NCBI GenBank assembly: GCA_947172415.1
Contig: OX359195.1
Coordinates: 5,307,501 to 5,371,500 of the forward strand
DNA from: Chondrosia reniformis
Lineage: Eukaryota > Porifera > Demospongiae > Chondrillida > Chondrillidae
DNA: 64,000 nucleotides
Direction of reading: 5' to 3'
The notes under the pieces were generated by a model. It was not told the origin of the DNA. It did no database searches and saw nothing but the letters and a program-made list of their open reading frames with translations. A program made the translations under genes and the position numbers. Shown piece by piece: positions 33,676 through 45,600 of the stretch. How positions within the stretch are numbered: position 1 is the first letter of the stretch; each line of letters begins with the position of its first letter.

Positions 33676-36600
33676 ATGGCTTGTTTTAGAATATTTTCCT
33701 CTGAAGCAGATAATGCCATTAACATTGTGGCAGCTTGCGGAAAGAAGCTGGTAGTGTTGTCATGGTGAGTGTGAGGTTTTGTTCGCGTTTGTAACTCTTG
33801 TAATCCCAAACGATTTTCCGTAGTACTTCTTCAAGTGTCCCTGCAAGTGTGTCCAATAAGATACTCTTCCACGTAGACGACCACGAGATAAACTGTATAA
33901 ACGTTAGTCACAAGGGATCTCTACTAGCTGCTTGTACCGAAGGGAAGAACATGATCATTTGGAGACTGGGAGGGAACAAAGTAGAGAAAGTGAAACAGTT
34001 GTGAGTTTCCATTAGTAATACACAGAGATGGACAGCATGCTATTGATAGGGATTTCTTCTATCTGCTCCAAATTTATCTTTGCTCAAAAGACTAAAAGTT
34101 GAAACATCTGAAAGATAGCACACTATAGTTAATCTTTTGGATGGAACATTTTTCGACTTGTCGAGCATCTACGCTCAGCCAGTCGAAAATATTCCTTTCA
34201 GAATACGTACAAGTTTGATGCAGTTCGAAGGAATCCTTTTTTTAAAGAGAAGAAAGTGCAGAAACAGTCACTAAACACAATATTGATAGATCTAATAATT
34301 GAATACCTACCGACTTCATAGGTAACTGAACGTTTTTGACTTTTGTAGATTAATCCACAAAAGAGCAATCAATCTCCAGTTTACACAAAGTGAGGAGGAA
34401 GTGTTAATAGCAGACAAGGCAGGAGATGTATGGAAGTACGTATTACTCTTTACATATGTATGCATGCACTGTGTGTATATAATATCATAGTAGCCATATG
34501 TATTCATCAGTTCAGTAGTATATATCTTTTTGCACGGAACTTCCTGCTTGATACTACGTAGTGGAAATGGATAGGATATTATAAACTGTAGGTACCAACA
34601 GCAACAGTAAAATTACCAGAGTTACATCCGCCAAAATGCCATAATTTGAGCAATCTGTCAAATATTCTTCCCGCCAAAAGTTTCAGCTATACGGTATTTG
34701 TATTTACATTCATAAGCATAATTATTAAGTATTTCTTAAGAGACTGTCAACCTTCTGTATAGTTTAGTTAACTTAGTTAACCTGGTAATATTTAACTTTA
34801 TTATCTGCTGTACTTGTTATATTAGATATGGCATATCAGACCTTGAAGATAGTGAAGGCGTTCCCCTACTTGGCCACGTATCAGTGCTACTTGATATGGT
34901 AATGTGAATTTAGTAGCTATTCCTTAGTAATTCTAGGGTACTGGAGTACAAGTGTAGAGATAAATTGTTTATATTGTATTTCAGCCCAGATACGTATAAG
35001 TCCTTTCTATTTAGTTTAACAGTTCCTTTAATATGTTTACTAAACCTTACAGGACAGATTAATGAACCACACAAACCTTAAAAATATTTGTTCAAGTTTC
35101 AAAAATTCATCACAGAAGGCCCTTTTGTACACACATACGTACACACATACGTACGTATATATAGTAAATCCTATCGAATGGAGTCAGCTTGGGGCCATCT
35201 GAACTTGTCCTTATTGGAGAAGTGGCTATCTTTTAGTAAGTATTATGTATATGTAGCATGTATATGTACCTTTTTGGCAGAACTTTAGGAAGTTCTGTAA
35301 TTGAGAAGTAACCACTTATGCAGGTTTCACTGTATATGTGTGCAGGTGTTAGTTCCAAGTGAGAGTTTCATTATTACAGCGGATAGAGATGAAAAGATTA
35401 GAGTCAGCCACTTTCCAAACAGCTACAACATACATACATTATGTCTGGGACATAAAGAGTAGGTTGTCACATGATGCTCAGTGGTTGTCACATGATGCTC
35501 AGTGGTTGTCACATGATGCTCAGTGGTTGTCACATGATGCTCAGTGGTTGTCACATGATGCTAAGTGATTGTCACATGATGCTCAGTGGTTGTCACATGA
35601 TGCTCAGTGGTTGTCACATGATGCTAAGTGGTTGTCACATGATGCTCAGTGATTTATATACATTGTCACATGATGTTTCCAATTCTATACTGCAACATAT
35701 AACTAAGCTACAAACATTCCATGGTTCATATTGTCAGATAAAGACTTGTTGGATTTGCAATTACAGCTTAGAAAGTCTGTTAAACATTAATATTTGTATA
35801 CTCGAAACAGTTTATTGTGCAAGTGCAGTCAGTGAATTGCATGATCCTGTGAATTCTGTATAGCATAAACACATTTAATGTCGTTATGTACACAATCTTT
35901 AGGCTGGTTAGCAGGGTGTGTCTAGGTTCACCTCATGGAAACCATTTGTATTCCGGATCTGGTGTAAGTTAAAGTGCAGCACATTCACTTGTGTTAGATT
36001 GTCTTTCAAAGGATCATCTTTTGACTTTTAGAGCATCTAAAGATGCAGGGTCACTGAAGAAGACCCTTGGGGTCGAAACATCTGACAATCAGAGACAGTA
36101 TCCCTAAAATTAGTACCCCTAAAATTAGTACCCCTAAAATTAGTACCCCTAAAATTAGTACCCCTAAATTAGTACCCCTAAAATTAGTACCCCTAAATTA
36201 GTACCCCTAAAATTAGTACCCCTAAAATTAGTACCCTTAAAATTAGTACCCCTAAAATTAATACCCCTAAAATAATAATCCTAAAGTATGTACGTACTGT
36301 ATTTGATCAATTACGTTTCTTCTAAATTACAGGATGGTAGTATTTATATGTGGAATTATGTCAGTGGTGTTATATTAGATCAGTACAGATTTAGTGAAGG
36401 CCCAAAAGTGAGTGTTTTTTTACATACACACGTAGATACTGTAGCTTACATTTGAGGTAATCATCTAAAATGGCCTGTAAAGTGTGTTTTTAGAGATAAA
36501 GTGTATTTTATTAAATTATAAACTGACTAAAATTTAACTTCTGTGTTTTGGTTGTGAGTGATCAGGTTATTTAGCATTAAAAAGATAGTGTGAGTCCAAT

Positions 36601-39600
36601 TAGTTGATATTGACGGCTACCGGATCCTGAGGAGTTGGTTTTGAGGAGTTTTAGTATGTATACTCATATTATTATTATTAAATTATTGCTTGAAAAACGG
36701 ATGATCTTCTAACTTCAAATGTGTTTTCAATAAGGTTTTTTCTGTGTTCTTCTTTACTAATTTAATTGGTAGTTTAAAGAGTGTTACGTACATACTGTAT
36801 CTGCAACTTTCCATGTCACTAAGATAACTGTACTGTAACAGGACTGTCATACTCTGTGAATCTGAATCTTTTAGTTGCTTCCACTGACAAGTGAGTTGCT
36901 TCATAAATTCTTGCGTCATGAAGTTGGTTATAAGTGATGTCTATAGCTTCTCCCAAGCCTTGTGTGTCAACTTGTATGTTGTTGTAAGTGTGTTGATATA
37001 ATGACCACAAGCATTCTTCAGTTTTCAACTTAAAAGTGCTCCTTCTGTAATCAAATCTTCAATAGCACCAGCTAGAAACTCTTAATTTTTGTGAAGGCCT
37101 TGGTACACTAGGAATGTGAAAACAGGTCACTTTGTTAGTTACCCGAAGGGCCTGCAAATGTATTCAAGTTAAAACCTGTGCATTGAGGCACCTAGCTTTT
37201 AAGGATGCCTGTATATATGAACACTTTCAGGTTCTACTAGCTACGTACATACGTATGTAGTGCACTTTTGTTTTGTGCATTCACATGTTCTAGGTGTTGT
37301 AGTTCAACAGCACACATGAAATATATCAGAGAGTATAGTAGTACTCTTTAGTCTTGTTCCCAGCCCTCTTCAATTGCATGTGCTGATTATGTATTTCAAA
37401 ATTGGATAGCTGTAAACGGTATATAAAGTGGCGGCCAGAAGTGGGATGGGAACGAGACTAAGTACTCTCTAACTGTGGATGGCCTTTTAGGTGCAGCAAC
37501 CCATCGTCGTGATAATATCCAAACATAGAAGTAATGTGTATGGTTAAGTCGCTTAAATTTCAGTATGCCACTTTTGTATGGTTAGCCTTGTCACATGATC
37601 ACTGTCTTGTTTTGTTACTCTTTCCAGATGTATTGATCACTGTTGCAAGCTGATTCTAACATTTTTAATGTGTTTGTTTAAACTTATTACTCATTAAGGT
37701 GGGGAGTATGTTACCTCTTGTGCTGTGTATCAATGTATGTTGCCACCAGTGTTTTGATAAGGTAACCACAAGCATTGTTAAATTTTTCACTTAAAGGTGC
37801 TCCTTTGAGAGGTTGAAGTGAGATCTTCTACAGTACCAACTAGGTACTCTTAATTTTTGTGAAGGCCCTGGTACACTAGGATTGTGAAAGCAGGTCACTT
37901 TGTTAGTTACCTGAAAGGTCTTCAAACATGCTCAAGTTAAAATTTGTGCTTTTAGACTTAAAGGGCAACTGACAATGTTTGAAATAGATTTTGAATTAGG
38001 AAGAGTTTTGAAGTGTCTAATGTATACTTACGTAGGTAAAACCCACTCCTAAAAGGGAAATCGAGGCACTCTTTGGACCACTCTGTTCAGAGCTAGGGTA
38101 CGTACACATACGTACGTATGAACTGTTTTGCACTTTTAGTGCAGTCACATGAAAAATCTAAGATACCATTTTCCTACATGCTATATGCCTATTCTGTAAA
38201 AGAGCCTACAGGGGAACTAAACCTGAAGAGAGCTTTGGATGAAGATACAGGAGTCTTTTCTTCCTTCTTTTCCCTTCTTTCATCTTCTTCTCCACTGGGT
38301 CATTCTTTCATCTTCTTCTCCACTGGGTTGTTATAGATAGTTCAATAGTACATATGAACCACTATAATCAGGTGGGGATGACTTGTATAGGATATTGGTA
38401 TTGTTTTTAATTTAGGATTTATACCCAGCATAGATGTTGGTTGATTAATCAATAATCTTCAGGATACCTTATTAGAGTTGGAATATATGAGGAACTTTAT
38501 AAAAGATGCCTACTACATAACCTATAGCAGATGTTTTGATAAGTTGTCACATATTAAAAGGTCAAATGAATGTTGATAATGGAATAACCACAAGTGATTC
38601 CCTAAATTAGTTTTGTATATTGCTCTCTCTAACAGGAGGCTTCAGTAGGATCTGATAAGACATATTTTTTGTAAAGGTCCAATTAGGATGTTAGAGATTA
38701 AACACTTAGCTAATACACTGGCATCCTATGGACCTTAAAATTTGTCAAACATAGATGTTTATATTATCTTATCTTTGGATAACGTGTAACCACAAGTATT
38801 ATCTTAAAGACAATAAGTAAAGGCTAAGTGAAGTGGTAAGCATAACCAGCAATTATTCACTTTTTGGTGTATGTGAATGTTTAGAACATAGTAACCACTA
38901 TGACTCTAAAGATGTTACTGTGTATATACGTATTATAAACTAATGAGTCAGCACTTTTGTTCAGTATAGCCTAGCAGCATATGCAACTTTGTATTCAAAA
39001 CTGCCCAACAACCTTGGCCAATTTCGGACCTACGTATGTACTGTAGTTTGTGGTTTTGTAAATGATGAAACAGTATGATTAGAGAGATAACAAGAAGGAT
39101 GGAATTACCTGATAATTCTAAAATTGAGAGTTTAGTAGAGTCATTAATTATAAATGTGCTATTCCGTAATAAGAGGTGCCTTAAAGTGAAAAGATGCTTT
39201 CATGAAGAAACTTAGATTTTTGTGTATTATTATTTGCTTCTGTTGCAAACTTTATGTTATGTATTTTATGAAAGTGATGAGATAGCAATTGTAATAAAAG
39301 TGTTACTTTGCTTAAGGATATTAGCTAAATATTCTGAGTTCTGAAGGTACCAATATAAATTTTCCGTTGAAAAATGACTTTAAGCCAATCTTGAAGCTAC
39401 AGTTGATTCTGGATGTTACCCCACCCACTCATGTCTCCTGAGGAGCGCAATGAGCTAATGGATGGAATAAATTCAGTTAGCAGCATCTTGAGTCTCCCCT
39501 TAGCCACTCAAAAAGATTGGTCATTGATGGCAAGCCATAGACAGCTGTATTAGGACTAATCTGTATGTAACTGGACCCCCAATTAACTCATTATGCTTCT

Positions 39601-42600
39601 CATAAGACTTGAGTGAGCGAGGTAAATCAGAGTCCAATGATGATGACATACGTAGATAATTCAATGTATGCATGGGGTATAGTCTACAGGTCACCTCCAT
39701 TTATAGGCTTCTGTTTGGATAACGTGTAACCACAAGTATTTTCACAATTCTTCTTTAGAATCCTAAAAATAAACCAAAGTTGCATATCCTCCAAATGTTA
39801 GTTGAATTTGTTAAAGGCCCCTAGGATGCTTAGAATTTCAGGCAGGTAACTCTTGAGCATCCAAGGGGCCTAAAAATGTGCTAAAATAAGAAAAGATGTT
39901 TGAGATGAAATGGGATTGTATTCGTGTCTTATTATATAGTCTGTGTGTTTGGGAGAGTGTGTATATGTATGTCTTTCTTGGTGTTTTATCAGTGTACATA
40001 TACCAGTAGGACAGTGTGCCCCCATTTTATAACACATTGCAGTTGTTCCTAAGAGTACACATAAAACGTTTCCTGGTTACTTGTGGGAAGTCCAAAACTC
40101 TCCATGCAGTGATAATGATGGTTTTAAAGGGTAATATAGATTTCTATAACTAAATCATCTAGGTTTTATCAATTGGTTCATTATCTATGTACGATCAATC
40201 ATTCAAAATATAAAAATATACTTGTTTATATTATATTATATAAAGTATATATTAGTACAATATATGTGGGCATTTCTCTGGTCATAGAAAAGTGGCTAAA
40301 GCTACAAAGAGAACTGAGGAAATAATTCTCAGAGAACTACCTGGAATTGATGACATTTTTTTATTTGAGATTGGTTCACCTTTTCTGGCCCTGGGTACGA
40401 TATTGTTTATATAATTGGATTCCTAGTAGTTTTGATAAGTTAACCACAAGTATTCTCTAGTGCTTTTGTATTAGATGTGCCAATACTGTATAGTGAGGGA
40501 AGGAGCTGCTTTGCAGTGTCTATCATAAAGTACAAGTGTATAAAATACTTTTTGTAAAGGTCACTTAGGATACAAGGGATTAAGCAGATAATTTCCTAGT
40601 ATCATAAGGGACCTAGATTTAAAATTACTGTTATTTGCACATTTTTATATACATACGTATACGTAGTCATTCAATTGAAATAGAGTGGTAATTATTAACA
40701 TATACAAATACTGTTGCCTACTTCATAGGCCTCCTTCTAGCATACAAGATGAATGAATGGATTAAGGGAACCACTGTTATATGCAGTGGAATCTCACTTC
40801 TAAGACCACCATTGGAATGACCAAATGTAGTCTGAGTTCTGAGGTGGTTTGATTTGTGGAGAGCTTCCCAAATATGGTTAAAGAGAATGGTCTAATTAAT
40901 TTAATGCAGTAAAGTGGTTATAAAATTCGTATATATTAATATATACCTTAGTATATTGTAACTTGTACTGTATATATGGAAAGCAAATATGTCTTTATTC
41001 CTATTCCTAAGTTAATCATCCCTTTAGAAACTGTGTGATATGGTTAAGGGTTAGTTGCTCTTGAAGGATACGTGATTATTTAACCACAAGTGTTTCGTAT
41101 TTAGTGTAGTATTACCGACCATTCCAAGATTGTATATATAATGTTTACCCCATCCAACCAACATTAGAGAGCACTTTTTGTAAAGGCCCCACAAGGATGC
41201 TAGGGATCTATATATGTGGTTGACTCACTGGCATCCTAGAGGCCTTAAATATTTAAAAGGAAATTACTAGCTGAGACACCTTGGAAGAGTGTATGTAGTA
41301 GTAATAAGGTGTATATAGGCCTAGAATTCACAAAGATCAAGATCAAGAAAAAGGCAAGGAACCCTAGGGTCACTGATGAAGGGTGGAATTCCCAGAAACA
41401 GCTGTCTGGCCTAGTGGAGCAGAAGAAAGAAAAGACTCCTGTATCTTCATCCAAAGCTCTCTCCAGGTTTAGTTCCCTATAGGCTTGTTATTTATAGCTT
41501 ATAGCACCCCACGCTATGTCACTGAACACAGACAATGTGATCTATTTTTTGATAAAGGTTCTTCTTAGTCCATAGTTAATTAACCACTGATGATTTAGAA
41601 GTGCTTGCTTTTATAGTTCTTGTGTGTGTTCAAATCACTTACTATATTATGCTAAAGTGAATTGAAAAACTTGTCACTATTTCTAGAGTCTATTATTAGT
41701 ACAATATTACGTACTTAACAGCTATTGTAGGCAATCATGAATTCACACTTGTATTGTTCTGTTTTCCTATGAGATCTATTGCAGGAAAATGGGTCTTATT
41801 GGATTCTGTTTTGATAGGGAAACCACAAGTATTTTCAGGGTTTTTTGTGTATATATAGTAAACTTTAAAAGATGCATAGATCACATATAGTAGTGAATAC
41901 ACTTTTTGTAAAGGCCTCCTAGGATCTCAGGGTTTCAGCAGATAATTCATTGGTGTCCAAGGGGCCTAAAAATGTAGCAGCATGGAGAGGAGAATTTGTA
42001 TCCCTGGTAACACATCAATGTTTAATAAGGTATTACAAGAGTGTAACCAGGCTACATTTACAGGACATTGTAAGAATAGTGTTTGTCTACTCAGTTTCTA
42101 TTTTGTAAAGGGCCCTAGAAGATCAGTTAATTCACTAGTCATCAAGGGACCATTAAACTATGTATGTATGAATAATCAAAGTGATAATCAAACCACAAGT
42201 ATAATCAGTCAAGCATCAATAGGATAGAAAAACATGAAAGAAGCAATTGCTGGGAATTGAACCCAGGACAGCTGGTTATGACCACCAGTTGCTCTGCCAC
42301 TGAGCTACATTTGCCACAGCAATGCCTCCTCCATGTTCTCCCTCTTAAACTAACTACCAGATAAATAATTAGTTTCCATTTTTTAATTGGTGGTGGATTC
42401 TCTTATCAGAATAAACTGAATATCAAACCCCAGCCCATTTCCAGTGGGAGGGGCCATCTTAACCAATGGGTCACTGGCCACCATCAACCACAGGAGAGCT
42501 GGGTAAATCTATGAATAATCAAAGTGATAATCAAACCACAAGTATAATCAGTCAAACATCAATAGGAGGGAAAAACATGAAAGAAGCACTATGTACACTA

Positions 42601-45600
42601 TAACAATGAACCAAGGGTGTTGTTGTACTTAAGACTGTACAAGGGTTATGTTGAAGAGGTGAAATTACTGGAATCACTGTACCAATATTGAGTGTTATGT
42701 GTAGTCTAATATGTCTCTTTGTTGTGATATGATTAATTTGCCATTATATAACTCTGGATTTGTCCGAGCTGCCCACTTCCAAGGAGATCAATAGTTTAAT
42801 GTTATACATACATCTATCACCTGTAGCTCAGAAATGTGATTACGTATTAGTCGTGCCAATTGATAAGGTTATGATTTATGTATGTAAGGGTATAGGTGTC
42901 CTCATGGCTCAAACACCACTTTTTAGGGAGATCACTGTCTGATAATCTGATAATTAGGTGACATATTTTTATATTAGAACTTAATGAAAGTTCTTGTGCC
43001 CGCAAGGCCAAATGTAGTTTATGTGTATGTTGCATATGCGTATGTATTACTGTGCCAAAAACCTGTGTACTAAATTAGACCTCATGATTCATTTGAGGCT
43101 ATACCTGCAGAATAGTCTTTTTTTTAATATCAGCAAGTTAGAAAGCTCTCAGGTGCATATATACTAGTGAAAGTGCATTACATTAATCTCTATAAAAAAA
43201 AATTTCTTTCAGCATTAATGTTATTCATTATAGAATAGTTTACACTTGTATAGATTATGTTTTGATTAGGTAACCACAAGTGTTTACTAGTGCGCTTACA
43301 TAGAAGTGCCAACACTCTAATTGCAGTAAGGTAGACCTTCACTGCTACTCGACAATATCAATTACTTTTTTTACAAGGGTCCTGTCAGGATTGCTAGGGA
43401 TTGAATAGCCAATTCACTAGCATCCAAGGAACCTTTAAAATTGAATTGTGGCTTGTGAATTATACCATAATGGAATCAACTGTGTCATTGGAGACTTTTA
43501 TATATTATAAAAAAGAATATTTGACTATGCATGTGTTGGTAAATTATTTACTTACAGACCTGAAGAAATTATTTGAGGTAGTTTGCATTTTTCTTTGGTG
43601 TTGGAGTGCTTTTATCTGTGCACTACAGATGCTACATAATGCTTCAGTGAGTAGGTGCTTCGACTGTAAAGTGCAACATTTTCTTTCCTGAATGCTCCTA
43701 TGTAACTGTCAGGTTTCACATTATGGCCTAATTGGTTTCTATTCTGATAATGTAACAACCACAAGCGTTTTCAAAGACTTTGTGAATAACCTTGATCACT
43801 CTTGTGCTCCAGAAGCTAATATCTTTCACAAATGAGTACTTTTTGTAAAGGTCCTTGAGGATGCTTAGGCCTTTAGGTAGGTAGTTCATTAGTATCCGAA
43901 GGGCCTTAAAATGAAATGAAAGTTAACGCATGCACGGTTAATTGTTTCCTAAGATGTGTTCCTTGCTTATGATAAGATGGCCATAGGTAGTTATGCATAT
44001 TTGGTATATGTCCTATCACTGAGAGATCCAAGCTTTATTTGTCGCAATGTGATCGAGTAACTTTTTGTAAAGAGACTAAAGATGAATTTTAATTAGCTAG
44101 ATACCTATCTTAGAGCATCCAATAGTCAAAACGTATAGAGTGCAAAGTATAGAGTAGAGTGAGTTCTGTATGCAGAACTTGGGGCCAGAGGGGGCAAACT
44201 GAATGCCCCCTCTCTATGCAGCCCTGGAGTGTAACTGTACTGATTTTCAATTATTGATTTTTCTAGAATAGAATATTTATAAATGTTTTATACTTAATAC
44301 ATGAATACATACATAAAGTACATATACAGTGTTAGCTATGTGTTTCTTTTTCTTATTCCATTAGTAATCCATCCATTAGCTATACTGTGACTGCCTGGTT
44401 GTTGGTACAACGTTGCAGTATTCTGAAGAGTTCCTTATTGTTCAATGTGTTTCTGTGTCTGCCTTACTGTAGGTCATATAGACTGTTTGTATTTTTAATT
44501 GGCCAAGATGCAAAGATGTCTTTATGCTGCACTTTTGAAATGGCTGCTGAGATCTGCCATTTTGAGTTTGACCCTACTAATATACTGTGGGTGTTGACTG
44601 CAAGCAAAGAAGAACCTTTAACATGTTTAAAGTGGGCGAATACTAAAGTGAGTAGGTAAAAGTCTTGTAATCTTTGCTACACTTAATATTTTAGATGACA
44701 ATATTCAATTCATGCTCTATAGTATAGTGTAGTACAATAACTGATGTACATAACGTATATCGGGATTTGGAAGCAAGCATAACAGATTTAGAATTATAGG
44801 CATAAGTAAAACATTGTAATTAAAAGAATGCGAGAACAAGTTCTCATTCTTAAGAAAGACACATTCAATTCCTGATATACAGTATGGTATATACATCTGT
44901 CTACCAGATTGACAGCTATTTATAGTAGTTATATCTTCACATGTACTGATCTCTCAGGAGCAGGCAGGATCTGTATATTTAAAGCACATTTATATGCAGT
45001 CTTTGTATAGCTACTACACAATACAGGAGAGCAATAAAATAGTTATTGTATCATCTCTCATTAGCAGGTTTGTATATTTCAAGCATGCTGGAATGCAGTC
45101 TACTTGTATTAACTGTGCTTATTGCTCTTCTGTGTGTATTTGATGTTTTTTAGTAGCTGTATATAAAACTGAGCTCTGTGACTCTATCATGCCAAAATGT
45201 TAGAACTTAGTCATAATATTTATTGGACCTACCTCTGCATATACGTAGTCTTTTACATCAAGCTTCTTACAAGTGTATGAATAATGATTATTGTTTACTA
45301 TACATATTTTAAGATTCACTTTGTACACCTTTAGGTTGAGTGCTTTAGTCTGTTTTCTTTCTCACCTGTATATAATGTGTAGTTGGTGAGACAGAGTGAG
45401 TGCTATATTGACAATCTAGTGTCACATGTCCAAGATACTAATATCTACTCTGGTAAGGTTAACATACACATTGATACAGTGGAATGTTAGACTATTCGAA
45501 TATCAATTATCCAACAGATTGATTTGTTGCACAATCATAAAATGGCTACCATGAAGAGAAAAAGAATAGTTCTTTCACTAGCATAAAAGCTTGAAATTTG

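Larger units (their letters stand above)
36993..44130 (+). repeat. Array of about 12 divergent hairpin units in WDR4 introns 7 and 8 (unrecognised RNA-like family)
   Basis: Same-strand units of about 165-190 nt. Each has a 5' box (consensus about TTTTGATAAGGTAACCACAAGTRTT), a variable middle of about 80-110 nt, a box ACTTTTTGTAAAGG, and an 18-22 bp hairpin ending GGGCCTTAAAATG-like. Well-formed units start near 36993, 37751, 38571, 39711, 40430, 41072, 41808, 43258 and 43738. Degenerate ones are near 38775, 42020 and 43965, with lone 5' boxes in the direct repeats at 42173 and 42515. Successive clear hairpins are often 630-810 bases apart. Copies differ in sequence but keep pairing. I saw no copy elsewhere in the window. 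It could be an intronic structured ncRNA or miRNA-like cluster, or a tandem repeat decaying around a fold. Confidence 0.8.

Noticed and set aside
36108-36285. Telomere-like repeat
   Set aside because: ACCCCTAAAATTAGT resembles CCCTAA only in part; unit length and position inside an intron fit a minisatellite.
41545-41605. Another full unit of the WDR4 array
   Set aside because: TTTTTTGATAAAGG resembles a box but no convincing hairpin or 5' box accompanies it.
42246-42330. tRNA gene on the minus strand
   Set aside because: A- and B-box are present but the anticodon arm is malformed and the sequence recurs with similar tails elsewhere; a SINE head.
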